The notes below the pieces were generated by a model that saw only the letters and a list, made by a program, of their open reading frames with translations, did no database searches and was not told the DNA's origin. A program made the translations under genes and the position numbers. From DASSKA01 sp963839365 (GTDB lineage: Bacteria > Actinomycetota > Actinomycetes > Propionibacteriales > Nocardioidaceae), in NCBI GenBank assembly GCA_963839365.1, contig CAWIUT010000002.1, positions 310,001-374,000 on the forward strand: DNA of 64,000 nt, written 5' to 3'. Position 1 is the first letter of the stretch; each line of letters begins with the position of its first letter. Positions 39,829-49,181 of this stretch are shown here, piece by piece.

Positions 39829-42524
39829 TGGACACCGCGGAGATACGCCGCCGGTTCCTTGCACACTTCGAGGCGCGCGGCCACCAGGTGGTGCCGTCCG
39901 CCTCGTTGCTGCTCGACGACCCCACGCTGCTGTTCGTCAACGCCGGCATGGTGCAGTTCAAGCCGTACTTCCTCGGCCAGGAGACCCCGCCCTACAAGCG
40001 CGCGGTGAGCGTGCAGAAGTGCGTGCGCACCCTGGACATCGAGGAGGTCGGCAAGACCACCCGGCACGGCACGTTCTTCCAGATGAACGGCAACTTCGCG
40101 TTCGGCGACTACTTCAAGGAAGGCGCGATCGAGAACGCCTGGGAGCTGGTCACCGGCAGCACCGCCGAAGGCGGGCTGGGCTTCGACCCGGACACCATCT
40201 GGGTCACCGTCTACGAGCACGACGAGGAGTCCGCGCACCTGTGGGCCAAGATCGCCGGGCTGCCCGCCGAGCGGATCCAACGCCGGGGGCTGAAGGACAA
40301 CTACTGGCACATGGGCGTGCCCGGACCGGGCGGACCGTGCAGCGAGATCTACGTCGACCGCGGACCCGAGCACGGCCGGGACGGTGGTCCGGTGGTGGAC
40401 GAGGACCGGTTCCTGGAGATCTGGAACCTGGTGTTCATGCAGTCGGAGCTGTCCGCGGTGCGGGCCAAGGACGACTTCGACGTCGCCGGTGACCTGCCCG
40501 CGAAGAACATCGACACCGGCATGGGCCTGGAGCGGGTCGCCTACCTGCTGCAGGGCACCAACAACCTCTACGAGATCGACGAGATCTTCCCGGTCATCGA
40601 GAAGGCCGCGGAGATGTCCGGCAAGCGCTACGGCGCTGGTGGGAGCCAGGGCCACGAGGATGACGTCCGGTTCCGCGTGGTGGCCGACCACGTGCGCAGC
40701 AGCATGATGCTCATCTCGGACGGGGTCACTCCCGGCAACGAGGCTCGCGGCTACGTGCTGCGCCGGCTGCTGCGCCGGGCGGTGCGGTCGATGCGGCTGC
40801 TCGGGGTGGAGGAGCGCACGCTGCCCGAGCTGTTCCCGGTCAGCCGCGACAAGATGAAGCTGTCCTACCCCGAGCTGGAGACCCAGTGGGAGAGGATCTC
40901 CACGGTGGCCTACGCCGAGGAGGACGCGTTCCGGCAGACGTTGCGCACCGGCACCAGCATGTTCGACGTGGCCGCGCAGGAGGCGAAGCAGCAGGGGCGT
41001 AGCCAGCTGTCGGGCAGCAAGGCGTTCACGCTGCACGACACCTACGGCTTCCCCATCGACCTCACCCTCGAGATGGCCGCCGAGCAGGGGCTGTCGGTGG
41101 ACGAGCCGGGGTTCCGCCGGCTGATGACCGAGCAGCGCGAGCGCGCCAAGGCGGACGCGAAGGCCAAGAAGGGGAAGCACGTCGACGCGGGCGAGTACCG
41201 CGCGATTGCGGACACGATCGGCCACGCTGTCGAGTTCACCGGCTACGACGAGATCGTCTCCGAGGCGCGGGTGAGCGGCATCCTCGCCGGATCGGGGGTG
41301 AGCCGGTCCGCTCACGAAGGCGACGAGATCGAGCTGGTCCTGGACCGCACCCCGTTCTACGCCGAAGGCGGCGGCCAGCTCGCCGACCACGGCCTGATCG
41401 AGCTGACGGGCGGCGCCACCGTGCAGGTGATGGACGTGCAGTCGCCGATCACCGGTCTGATCGTGCACCAGGCGAAGGTGCTCTCCGGTGAGGTCACCGT
41501 CGGCGAGGCCGCGCAGGCGATGGTGGACATCGAACGACGCAAGTCGATCAGCCGCTCGCACACCGCCACCCACATGGTGCACAAGGCCTTCCGGGAGGCG
41601 CTGGGGGAGACCGCCACCCAGGCCGGCTCCGAGAACGCCCCCGGCCGGTTCCGGTTCGACTTCTCCGCGACCGGCGCGGTGCCGGCGTCCGCGATGGTCG
41701 ACGTGGAGGCCCGGGTCAACGAACTGGTCCTCGCCGACCTCGCGGTGCACGCGGAGATCATGAACCAGCAGGAGGCCATCCGCTCCGGCGCGATGGCGCT
41801 GTTCGGGGAGAAGTACGGCAACGAGGTCCGGGTGGTCTCCGTCGGCGACTGGGCCCGGGAGCTGTGCGGGGGCACGCACGCCCTTCGCTCCGGCCAGCTC
41901 GGCGTGGTGAAGCTGCTCGGCGAGTCCTCCATCGGGTCCGGCGTGCGTCGGGTGGAGGCGTTGGTCGGCAACGACGCCTACCGCTTCCTCGCCCGCGAGC
42001 ACGTGCTGGTCGCCCAGCTCAGCGAGGCGCTCAAGGCGCGCCCGGAGGAGCTGCCCGACCGGGTGCACGAGCTGGTGGAGCGGCTGCGCACCGCCGAGAA
42101 GGAGATCGAGCGGGTGCGGCTGGACCGGCTGCTGTCCTCGGCGGGGCAGCTGGCCGCCAACCCCACCGACGTGTTCGGCGTCGGCTTTGTCGGCCACCGC
42201 GCAGACGGGGCGGGGGCCGGCGACGTACGCAAGCTGGCGCTCGACGTGCGGGGCCGGATGGCGGCCGGGCGGCCCTGCGTGGTCGCGATCGTCGGGTCCG
42301 CCGACGGCAAGCCGTCGGTGGTAGTCGCGGTCAACGACGAGGCGCGCGGCTGGGGCGTGTCGGCGAACGCGCTGGTCAAGGTCGCCGCCTCCGCCCTGGG
42401 CGGCAGCGGCGGCGGTAAGGACGACGTGGCCCAGGGCGGAGGCGCGGACGCCTCCAAGGCGGGCCAGGCGTTGCGCGACGTCGAGCACGAGGTCGGCCGG
42501 ATGGTCACCGCAGGGCGGTCGTGA
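39828..42524 (+). CDS. alaS: alanine--tRNA ligase
   Basis: An 898-residue class II synthetase. The catalytic core starts IRRRFLAHFEARGHQVVPSA and contains NAGMVQFKPYFLG and RHGTFFQMNGNFAFGDYFKE. The editing domain has zinc ligands in SHTATHMVHK and ELCGGTHA, so mischarged Ser/Gly can be cleared. The C-Ala (DHHA1-like) domain near 800-890 ends with a Gly-rich GGSGGGKDDVAQGGG typical of the family. It overlaps the DUF6167 stop by one base. Confidence 0.97.
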   Translation: MDTAEIRRRFLAHFEARGHQVVPSASLLLDDPTLLFVNAGMVQFKPYFLGQETPPYKRAVSVQKCVRTLDIEEVGKTTRHGTFFQMNGNFAFGDYFKEGAIENAWELVTGSTAEGGLGFDPDTIWVTVYEHDEESAHLWAKIAGLPAERIQRRGLKDNYWHMGVPGPGGPCSEIYVDRGPEHGRDGGPVVDEDRFLEIWNLVFMQSELSAVRAKDDFDVAGDLPAKNIDTGMGLERVAYLLQGTNNLYEIDEIFPVIEKAAEMSGKRYGAGGSQGHEDDVRFRVVADHVRSSMMLISDGVTPGNEARGYVLRRLLRRAVRSMRLLGVEERTLPELFPVSRDKMKLSYPELETQWERISTVAYAEEDAFRQTLRTGTSMFDVAAQEAKQQGRSQLSGSKAFTLHDTYGFPIDLTLEMAAEQGLSVDEPGFRRLMTEQRERAKADAKAKKGKHVDAGEYRAIADTIGHAVEFTGYDEIVSEARVSGILAGSGVSRSAHEGDEIELVLDRTPFYAEGGGQLADHGLIELTGGATVQVMDVQSPITGLIVHQAKVLSGEVTVGEAAQAMVDIERRKSISRSHTATHMVHKAFREALGETATQAGSENAPGRFRFDFSATGAVPASAMVDVEARVNELVLADLAVHAEIMNQQEAIRSGAMALFGEKYGNEVRVVSVGDWARELCGGTHALRSGQLGVVKLLGESSIGSGVRRVEALVGNDAYRFLAREHVLVAQLSEALKARPEELPDRVHELVERLRTAEKEIERVRLDRLLSSAGQLAANPTDVFGVGFVGHRADGAGAGDVRKLALDVRGRMAAGRPCVVAIVGSADGKPSVVVAVNDEARGWGVSANALVKVAASALGGSGGGKDDVAQGGGADASKAGQALRDVEHEVGRMVTAGRS

Positions 42525-42543
42525 CCGGCGTGCGGAGGCGTCG

Positions 42544-42993
42544 GTGAGACCCGGCGTGCGGCTGGGCGTCGACCCCGGCGACGCGCGGATCGGCGTGGCC
42601 CGCTCGGACCCCGCCGGGCTGGTCGCGACGCCGGTGGAGACGGTTCCCCGCGGCCCGGGTGACCTCCAGCGGCTGGCCGTCCTCGCCGCAGAGCACGCCG
42701 CCACCGAGGTGGTCCTGGGGCTGCCTCGGTCGCTGTCTGGCGGCGAAGGGCCCGCAGCCGCTAAGGTGCGCGAGTTCGCCCACAGCCTGGCGCGAGTGGT
42801 GTCCCCGGTGCCGGTGCGGCTGTGTGACGAGCGGCTGAGCACGGTCACCGCGGAGGCGGTGCTCCGTGGGCAGGGCAGGAAGGGCCAGAAGCGACGCGCC
42901 GTGGTCGACCAGGCAGCGGCGGTCGTGATCTTGCAGAACGCGCTGGACACCGAGCGCAGCTCGGGCCACCCGCCCGGGGAGACCGTGCAGTGA
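42544..42993 (+). CDS. ruvX: Holliday junction resolvase-like RuvX (YqgF)
   Basis: A 149-residue RNase H-fold protein. VRLGVDPGDARIGVARSDPA carries the first catalytic Asp, VLGLPRSLSG and CDERLSTVTAEAVLRG the Glu, and VVDQAAAVVILQNALD the last Asp. Homologues process 16S rRNA ends and may resolve Holliday junctions. GTG 42544 lies 19 bp after alaS, the usual alaS-ruvX-mltG order. Confidence 0.92.
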   Translation: MRPGVRLGVDPGDARIGVARSDPAGLVATPVETVPRGPGDLQRLAVLAAEHAATEVVLGLPRSLSGGEGPAAAKVREFAHSLARVVSPVPVRLCDERLSTVTAEAVLRGQGRKGQKRRAVVDQAAAVVILQNALDTERSSGHPPGETVQ

Positions 42994-43042
42994 GGTTTGT
43001 GGCGGGGGCGATGGGGCGACAAGAGACTATGCGAGCGACCAG

Positions 43043-44143
43043 GTGAGTCACGTAGGGCTGCACATGGGGCACAGCCGACGGCGCAGACGCCGCGGGCTCG
43101 GCTGCCTCGCCGTGCTGATCGCGGCCGTCATCATCATCGGCGGCGGGTACGCGGCGTACGTGCTGGGCTTCAGCTTCCTGCGGCGGCACTTCTCGCCACC
43201 GCCGGACTACGCCGGCCCGGGCGCCGGGTCGGTGCTGGTGCAGGTGCACTCCGGCGACTCCTCCACCGACATCGCCAAGACCCTCGTCCACGACGGCGTG
43301 GTGAAGAGCCAGTCCGCTTTCATCGACGTCGCCCGGTCGAACCCGAAGTCGCGCAGCATCGAGGTGGGCTACTACCAGCTCAAGCACCACATGCCGGCCG
43401 CCGCGGCGCTCAAGGTGCTCGTGGATCCCTCGAACATGATCCAGGCCTCGGTCACCATCCCCGAGGGGTACACCGTGGACGAGATCGTCGCCCGGCTCGC
43501 GCGCGACACCGACCTCCACCGCAGACAGCTCCGGAAGGCGTTGCACGGCTCGGTGGGGCTCCCGTCTTACGCGGACGGCAACCCGGAGGGCTACCTGTTC
43601 CCGGCGACGTACGAGATCCCCCCGAAGGCGGACGCCGGCGCCGTGCTGACCGACATGGTGAACCGGTTCAAGCAGGAGGCGGCCAAGCTGCACCTCCAGC
43701 AGCAGGCACAGCAGCTCGGCCGCAGCCCGCACGACGTGATGGTGGTGGCCAGCCTGATCCAGTCGGAGGCGAAGCTGAAGCAGGACTTCCCGAAGGTCAG
43801 CCGGGTGATCTACAACCGGCTCTCCAAGCACATGAAGCTGCAGTTCGACTCCACGGTGAAGTACGCCGTCGGTACCGACGGAAAGGTCGGCACCAGCAAC
43901 GCGGACCGCAACTCCAGCTCGCCGTACAACACCTACAAGCACGTCGGACTGCCGCCGACCCCGATCTCTGCGCCGGGGGAGGAGGCCATCAAGGCAGCCC
44001 TGCACCCGGCCCCCGGCGGCTGGCTGTACTTCGTGACCACCAACCCCGACACCGGGGTGACCAAGTTCGCCACGACCTACCGGGAGCACCTGCGGCACGT
44101 GCGCGAGTTCAACCACTGGTGCGCCCGGTCCTCGCACTGCTGA
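43043..44143 (+). CDS. mltG: endolytic murein transglycosylase MltG
   Basis: A 366-residue YceG-family enzyme that cuts nascent glycan strands at the membrane. A very basic N-terminus (RRRRRR) leads into one membrane helix (LGCLAVLIAAVIIIGGGYAA). The LysM-like part has IPEGYTVDEIVARLA, and the catalytic domain has YLFPATYEIP, ASLIQSEAKLKQDFPKVSRV, IYNRL and FDSTVKYA. It ends in an unusual Cys-containing tail (HWCARSSHC). GTG 43043 or ATG 43064 are both possible starts. aroE starts 3 bp after it. Confidence 0.92.
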   Translation: MSHVGLHMGHSRRRRRRGLGCLAVLIAAVIIIGGGYAAYVLGFSFLRRHFSPPPDYAGPGAGSVLVQVHSGDSSTDIAKTLVHDGVVKSQSAFIDVARSNPKSRSIEVGYYQLKHHMPAAAALKVLVDPSNMIQASVTIPEGYTVDEIVARLARDTDLHRRQLRKALHGSVGLPSYADGNPEGYLFPATYEIPPKADAGAVLTDMVNRFKQEAAKLHLQQQAQQLGRSPHDVMVVASLIQSEAKLKQDFPKVSRVIYNRLSKHMKLQFDSTVKYAVGTDGKVGTSNADRNSSSPYNTYKHVGLPPTPISAPGEEAIKAALHPAPGGWLYFVTTNPDTGVTKFATTYREHLRHVREFNHWCARSSHC

Positions 44144-44146
44144 GAC

Positions 44147-44977
44147 GTGAGCACCCGCCGCTGCGCGGTCCTCGGCCGCCCCATCGCCCACTCCCTGTCC
44201 CCGGTGCTGCACCGCGCCGGCTACCGCGTCGTCGGGCTGGACTGGACGTATGACGCGTACGACGTGGGCGCCGAGGAGCTGACCGGCTTCCTCGCCGGGC
44301 TGGACCGGTCCTGGCGGGGGCTGTCGTTGACCATGCCGCTCAAGCGGGCGGTGCTGCCGCTGCTGGACGACCTGGACGAACGCGCCCGACAGGCCGGGGC
44401 GGCCAACACGGTGCTGCTCGAGGAGGGCCGCAGGGTGGGCGCGAACACCGACATCCCGGGTGCCGCGGCGGCGATCCGGGAGCGGCATCGCGGATCGGTG
44501 GAGCGGGCGCTGCTGCTCGGCGGCGGGGCCACCGCGGCGTCCGCGTTGCTTGCCCTGGCCGACCTGGGCTGCCGCGAGGCGCGGCTGGTGGTGCGCGACC
44601 CCTCCCGGGTCGGCGCCACGCTGGAGGCGGCCGGCCGCCATCCCGCGCCGCCGCACGTCGAGGTGCGGACGCTCGGCGACGCGGCCCCGGAGGCCGGGTG
44701 GGACATCGTGGTCTCCACTGTCCCGGCTGCCGCGCAGGACGACCGGCTGCTCGCGTTCGCGGCGGCCGCGCCGGTGGTCTTCGACGTCGGCTACGAGCCG
44801 TGGCCGACCCGGCTGGCCGCCAGGGCAGAGGCCGAGGGCGGTGTCGTGGTGTCCGGGCTGGACCTGCTGGTGCACCAGGCCGCGGGGCAGTTCCTGCTGA
44901 TGACCGGCCGGGAGGCGCCGGTGGGCGCCATGCGGGCGGCAGGGGAGGCGACACTGGCGGCCCGCAAGGCAACCTGA
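44147..44977 (+). CDS. aroE: shikimate dehydrogenase
   Basis: A 276-residue NADP-dependent enzyme of the shikimate pathway. CAVLGRPIAHSLSPVLHRAG gives the substrate Ser pair; LSLTMPLKRAVLPLLDDLDE contains the catalytic Lys (in MPLK, normally VPxK); GAANTVL and GANTDIPGAAAAI (Asn/Asp) follow; the nucleotide loop is LGGGATAASALLAL. Near the end GLDLLVHQAAGQFLLMTG is typical. It is separated from aroC by the FAD oxidoreductase and A24 peptidase genes. Confidence 0.94.
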   Translation: MSTRRCAVLGRPIAHSLSPVLHRAGYRVVGLDWTYDAYDVGAEELTGFLAGLDRSWRGLSLTMPLKRAVLPLLDDLDERARQAGAANTVLLEEGRRVGANTDIPGAAAAIRERHRGSVERALLLGGGATAASALLALADLGCREARLVVRDPSRVGATLEAAGRHPAPPHVEVRTLGDAAPEAGWDIVVSTVPAAAQDDRLLAFAAAAPVVFDVGYEPWPTRLAARAEAEGGVVVSGLDLLVHQAAGQFLLMTGREAPVGAMRAAGEATLAARKAT

Positions 44978-45005
44978 GCGGGGACGTGTGCGTCTTCCCA
45001 TCGTC

Positions 45006-46559
45006 ATGGACAGACGCACCTTCCTCAGGGCCGGCGCCGCCGGCGGGTCACTGCTGGCGCTGAGCGCGTGCTCGGTTGCCGGCGGCGAGCGGCAGCCTCG
45101 TGGAGCGGTGATGCCTCCGGCGGGTGCATCCGGCGGCCCCGGTCGAGGGCCCAGCCGGCCCGGCCGGGCCGACTGGGCCGCCCTGCGCGCGGGCCTGGAC
45201 GGCAACCTGGTCAGACCGGAGGACCCCGCGTTCAACGCCGCCCGTGCGCTCTACGCCCCGCGGTTCGACTCATTGCTGCCGGTGGCGGTGGTCCGCCCGG
45301 CGGGGACGCACGACGTCAGCGAGGCGATCCGGTTCGCGCGGCGGCACGGCCTTCCCCTCCGCCCGCGTTCAGGCGGCCACTCCTACGTCGGGGCCTCCGC
45401 CGGAAAAGGTGGAATCCAGCTCGACCTGGGGCGGATGGCCGGCACGACGTACGACGCGAGCAGCTCGACGGTCCGGGTCGGAGGCGGGACCCGGCTGCTG
45501 GACCTGCACCTCGCTCTCGCACCGCACGGCCGCACGGTGCCCACCGGCACCTGCCCCACCGTGGGCACCGGGCTGGCGCTGGGCGGCGGCATCGGGGTGG
45601 AGAACCGCGCGTACGGGCTCACCTGCGACAGCCTGGCAGGGCTCGAGGTGGTCACGGCCGACGGCACGGTGCGCACGGTCGGCCCCCAGCGGCACCCGGA
45701 CCTCTTCTGGGCCAGCCGGGGCGGGGGCGGGGGCAGCTTCGGGGTGGTCACGTCGCTCATCTTCGGGACCTGGCCGGCGCAGCCGATGGGCTTCTTCCAG
45801 CACGAGTACGCCGCTTCCAACGCGGTCGAGGTGCTGCTCGGGTGGCAGCGGCGACAGCCTGACGCGCCCCGGGATGCCTGGGCGACGCTGCATCTCGACG
45901 CGCTGAGGGACGGGTCGCTTCGGGTGCGGGTCTTCGGGCTCTCCCTCACCGGCGACGGTGAGAGCGAGGCGGCGGCCCTGGCCGCGGCGATCGGGGTCCA
46001 GCCGGTGCGCACGCTGCTCTTCGTCCGCTCCCACGCGGACGGCGTGCGCCTGCTGGCCGGCTGCTCCGACGTGCCCGACGGCGCGTGTCGGCTGGCTCCG
46101 CACGGCCCGGTGGAACGGACGTCCTTCGCGGCCGGCAGTGACGTCCTGGCGCGACCGCTGACCCGCGACGAGGCTGCCGCGGTGCTCGCGGTGGCCACCA
46201 GTGCGGCCCGGGCCAGGCGGGAGGCGAGCGTGCTCATCGACCCTCTCGGGGGGCGGGTCGGCGACACGGACTCGGCCGCTGCGGCCTTTCCGTGGCGCGA
46301 CGCGTTCGCCACCGTGCAGTGGTACTCCACCACGGTCGACCACCCGGGTCGGGACGTGGTGCGCACGGCGTACCGGTGGGTGGCCACCGGACACCGGGCG
46401 GTCGCCCGCGCCTCGGCAGGGGGCTACGTGAACTACCTGGAGCCCGGTCGCCCGCGGGCCTCCTACTACGGCCACAACTTCGCCCGGCTCCGTGCGGTGC
46501 GCGCCCGCTACGACCCCGACGGCTTCTTCGACTCGGCGTTCTCCGTCCCGCTGCCCTGA
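45006..46559 (+). CDS. secreted FAD-binding oxidoreductase (berberine bridge type)
   Basis: A 517-residue flavoprotein of the PCMH/BBE class. The start DRRTFLRAGAAGGSLLALSA has a twin-arginine motif and, with the next Cys, a lipobox (LSAC), so it is probably exported folded by Tat and lipid-anchored. Covalent flavin attachment is likely twofold: H125 in SGGHSY and C183 in TGTCPTVGTG. GGGGGSFGVVTSLIF and the C-terminal BBE segment (NYLEPGRPRASYYGHNFARL) are present. ATG 45006 is preferred to GTG 44988 because the Tat signal starts there. It sits between aroE and the A24 peptidase gene without an evident pathway link; the substrate (sugar or alcohol) is unknown. Confidence 0.88.
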   Translation: MDRRTFLRAGAAGGSLLALSACSVAGGERQPRGAVMPPAGASGGPGRGPSRPGRADWAALRAGLDGNLVRPEDPAFNAARALYAPRFDSLLPVAVVRPAGTHDVSEAIRFARRHGLPLRPRSGGHSYVGASAGKGGIQLDLGRMAGTTYDASSSTVRVGGGTRLLDLHLALAPHGRTVPTGTCPTVGTGLALGGGIGVENRAYGLTCDSLAGLEVVTADGTVRTVGPQRHPDLFWASRGGGGGSFGVVTSLIFGTWPAQPMGFFQHEYAASNAVEVLLGWQRRQPDAPRDAWATLHLDALRDGSLRVRVFGLSLTGDGESEAAALAAAIGVQPVRTLLFVRSHADGVRLLAGCSDVPDGACRLAPHGPVERTSFAAGSDVLARPLTRDEAAAVLAVATSAARARREASVLIDPLGGRVGDTDSAAAAFPWRDAFATVQWYSTTVDHPGRDVVRTAYRWVATGHRAVARASAGGYVNYLEPGRPRASYYGHNFARLRAVRARYDPDGFFDSAFSVPLP

Positions 46560-46617
46560 ACCGCGCCGGCAGCCGCTGATCGCTCCCGTTCCGGGTGCCG
46601 AGGTCGGCTCCAGCGCC

Positions 46618-46623
46618 TAGGGT
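46618..46623 (+). promoter_or_regulatory. -10 element (TAGGGT), leaderless A24 peptidase
   Basis: TAGGGT is followed by 7 nt and ATG 46631, which decides the start against an upstream in-frame start at 46595. Confidence 0.5.
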
Positions 46624-46630
46624 GCGGGGC

Positions 46631-47383
46631 ATGGTCTGGTACCCGGCGGCGGCGGCCGCAGCCGGAGCGTACGGCGTGGTCGCGGGTCTGCTGGTGCCCT
46701 TGCTGATCGCGCGGATCCCGGAGCCGGCACCGGACCCAGGCGACGCCGACGCGGCAGATGAGGCGGGGCAGGCGCCGGCCGGTGACACTGCACCGCCGGC
46801 GGAGAAGGAGCACTACGCCGACATTGCCCGGCTGCCGCACCTGCGGGTGGGTGCGGCGGTCGGGACCGGTGCCGTGGCGGCACTGCTCGGGGCCGCGGTG
46901 GGCTGGCGACCGGAGCTGTCGATCTTCATGTACCTGGCCCCGGTCGGGGTAGCGCTGGCGGTCGTGGACTGGCGCACCCGGCTGCTGCCCACCAAGGTGA
47001 TCGCCCCGTCGTACGCCGTCGTCCTCGCGCTCGCGGTGCTGTCCTCCTGGGCTGACGGGGACTGGCACCACCTGGAGACGGCCGGGTGGGGCTGGGTGGT
47101 GGCGGGCGGCACGTTCTTGGTGCTGTGGCTGGTGTACCCGCGCGGCATGGGCTACGGCGACGTGCGGCTGTCCGGGGTCCTGGGGCTCGCGCTCGGCTAC
47201 CTGGGCTGGGCGCCGATGCTCACCGGCGTCTACGCCGGCTTCGTGCTCGGCGGGGTGGGCGGGCTGCTGCTGTCGGTTGCGCGGATCGTGGACCGCAAGG
47301 CTTACCCGTTCGGCCCGTTCATGCTGCTCGGCGCGCTCGTCGGGGTGCTCGTGGGACCGTATGTCGCTGCGTGGTACGGCTGA
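46631..47383 (+). CDS. A24 family prepilin-type peptidase
   Basis: A 250-residue polytopic membrane aspartic protease. The two catalytic aspartates are D113 (ALAVVDWRTRLLPTK) and D177 (GMGYGDVRLSGVLGLALG), and seven or more hydrophobic helices are visible. The N-terminal methyltransferase domain with CxxC pairs is absent and replaced by an acidic Pro/Ala-rich loop (residues 28-60). It would process prepilin-like or Flp/Tad signal sequences. No pilin gene is in this window, but an A24 peptidase ahead of aroC is usual in actinobacteria. Confidence 0.9.
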   Translation: MVWYPAAAAAAGAYGVVAGLLVPLLIARIPEPAPDPGDADAADEAGQAPAGDTAPPAEKEHYADIARLPHLRVGAAVGTGAVAALLGAAVGWRPELSIFMYLAPVGVALAVVDWRTRLLPTKVIAPSYAVVLALAVLSSWADGDWHHLETAGWGWVVAGGTFLVLWLVYPRGMGYGDVRLSGVLGLALGYLGWAPMLTGVYAGFVLGGVGGLLLSVARIVDRKAYPFGPFMLLGALVGVLVGPYVAAWYG

Positions 47384-47405
47384 ACCTCGCTCGATGTGCT
47401 CGTGA

Positions 47406-47411
47406 CAGACT
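47406..47411 (+). promoter_or_regulatory. possible -10 element (CAGACT) of aroC
   Basis: CAGACT is followed by 7 nt and ATG 47419. The first base departs from TANNNT, so this is weaker than the other cases. Confidence 0.3.
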
Positions 47412-47418
47412 GTCGGCC

Positions 47419-48597
47419 ATGCTGCGCTGGCTCACCGCGGGAGAGTCCCACGGCCCCGCACTGGTCGCCGTGCTGGAAGGTCTCCCGGCCCACGTCGAGG
47501 TGACCACCGACAACATCGTCGAGGCACTGGCCCGCCGCCGGCTCGGGTACGGCCGCGGCGCGCGGATGAAGTTCGAGCAGGACCAGGTCGAGGTGATCGG
47601 TGGGCTCCGGCACGGCCGTACGCTGGGCAGCCCGGTGGCGATCAGGGTCGGGAACACCGAGTGGCCCAAGTGGGAGAAGGTGATGGCCGCCAACCCCGTC
47701 GACGAGGCGGAGCTGGAGACGCTGGCCCGCAACGCGGCGCTGACCCGGCCGCGGCCAGGTCACGCCGACCTCGTGGGCATGCAGAAGTACGCCTTCGAGG
47801 AGGCCCGTCCGGTGCTCGAGCGTGCCTCCGCGCGGGAGACCGCCGCCCGGGTGGCGCTCGGGGCGGTCGCCTCGGCGTTCCTGGACCAGGCGCTCGGCGC
47901 GAAGGTGGTCTCCCACGTGGTCGCGATCGGTGCGGCCCGGGCGCCGTACGGCTCGGTGCCGGGGCCGGACGACACGGCCGCGCTGGACGCGGACCCGGTG
48001 CGCTGCCTGGACACCGACGCCAGCAAGGCGATGGTCGCCGAGATCGACGAGGCGCACCGCGACGGCGACACCCTCGGCGGGGTGGTGGAGGTCGTCGTGC
48101 ACGGCCTCCCGCCCGGCCTCGGTTCGCACGTGCACTGGGACCGCCGGCTCGACGCGCGGCTCGCCGGCGCACTGATGGGCATCCAGGCGATCAAGGGCGT
48201 CGAGGTCGGTGACGGCTTCGCGCTGGCCGCCGAGCGCGGCTCACGCGCCCACGACGAGATCGTGCGCACCGAGCAGGGCCTCGGCCGGGCCACCGGCCGC
48301 TCCGGCGGCACCGAGGGCGGGATGTCGACCGGTGAGCTGCTGCGGGTCCGCGCGGCGATGAAGCCGATCTCCACCGTGCCGCGGGCGCTGCGCACCGTGG
48401 ACGTGGCGACCGGTGAGGAGGCGGTGGCCCACCATCAGCGCTCCGACGTGTGCGCGGTGCCGGCGGCCGGCATCGTCGCCGAGGCCATGGTGGCGCTGGT
48501 CCTCGCTGACGTCGCTCTGGAGAAGTTCGGCGGCGACTCGGTGGCCGAGACCCGGCGCAACCTGGACGGCTACCTGTCCTCGCTGAGGTTCGGGTGA
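47419..48597 (+). CDS. aroC: chorismate synthase
   Basis: A 392-residue FMN-dependent enzyme that makes chorismate from EPSP. LRWLTAGESHGPALVAVLEG, RRRLGYGRGARMKFEQD, TRPRPGHADLVGMQKY, SRAHDEIVR and GRSGGTEGGMSTGELLRVRA are the signature blocks, including both FMN-site histidines. The conserved start decides ATG 47419 over the open frame upstream. It begins a run of overlapping aro genes: aroK starts inside its last codons. Confidence 0.96.
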   Translation: MLRWLTAGESHGPALVAVLEGLPAHVEVTTDNIVEALARRRLGYGRGARMKFEQDQVEVIGGLRHGRTLGSPVAIRVGNTEWPKWEKVMAANPVDEAELETLARNAALTRPRPGHADLVGMQKYAFEEARPVLERASARETAARVALGAVASAFLDQALGAKVVSHVVAIGAARAPYGSVPGPDDTAALDADPVRCLDTDASKAMVAEIDEAHRDGDTLGGVVEVVVHGLPPGLGSHVHWDRRLDARLAGALMGIQAIKGVEVGDGFALAAERGSRAHDEIVRTEQGLGRATGRSGGTEGGMSTGELLRVRAAMKPISTVPRALRTVDVATGEEAVAHHQRSDVCAVPAAGIVAEAMVALVLADVALEKFGGDSVAETRRNLDGYLSSLRFG

Positions 48598-49181
48598 GCG
48601 CCCTTCCGGGCCGCGGCGCCGTCGACGTGCGGCCGCGGGTGGTGCTGGTGGGCCCGATGGGCGCCGGCAAGTCCACGGTGGGCAGGCTCCTGGCCAAGCG
48701 GTGGCGGACCGACCTGCGCGACACCGACCAGGACGTGGAGGACACCGCCGGCAAGGCGATCTCGGAGATCTTCGTCGACGACGGGGAACCGCGGTTCCGC
48801 GAGCTGGAGCGGGCCGCGGTGCGCGCGGCACTGCGGTCGCACGCGGGGGTGCTGGCGCTCGGTGGGGGCGCGGTGATGGACCCGGAGACCAGACAGGTGC
48901 TGGCCGGTCACCGGGTGGTGTTGTTGGAGGTCGGGCTCGCGGATGCGGCCAGGCGGGTCGGCCTGGGCACCGCCCGGCCGCTGCTGCTGGGCAACGTGCG
49001 GGCGCAGATGAAGGCGCTGCTCGACGAGCGGCTGCCGGTGTACCGCTCGGTGGCGGCGATCACCGTGCACACCGACGGCACGCCGCCGGAACAGGTCGCC
49101 GACCAGGTGCAGCGGGCGGTGGAAGCGGCAGAGGCGTCTGAGGCGTCCGGGGCCTCTGAGGAAGGAGGATCCGATGGCTGA
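48594..49181 (+). CDS. aroK: shikimate kinase
   Basis: A 195-residue P-loop kinase. Walker A is GPMGAGKSTVG (near 19-29); the DTDQDVE shikimate-binding Asp, FRELERAAV and LALGGGAVMD (Gly-rich) follow. GTG 48594 overlaps the aroC stop by 4 bp. The C-terminus carries an Ala/Ser/Glu-rich tail (AAEASEASGASEEGG-like) not needed for activity. aroB starts 8 bp before its end. Confidence 0.95.
   Translation: MSALPGRGAVDVRPRVVLVGPMGAGKSTVGRLLAKRWRTDLRDTDQDVEDTAGKAISEIFVDDGEPRFRELERAAVRAALRSHAGVLALGGGAVMDPETRQVLAGHRVVLLEVGLADAARRVGLGTARPLLLGNVRAQMKALLDERLPVYRSVAAITVHTDGTPPEQVADQVQRAVEAAEASEASGASEEGGSDG

Noticed and set aside
39570..43022. Long minus-strand frame (about 1150 codons) opposite alaS-ruvX
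   Set aside because: Same mirror effect; all conserved motifs lie on the plus strand.
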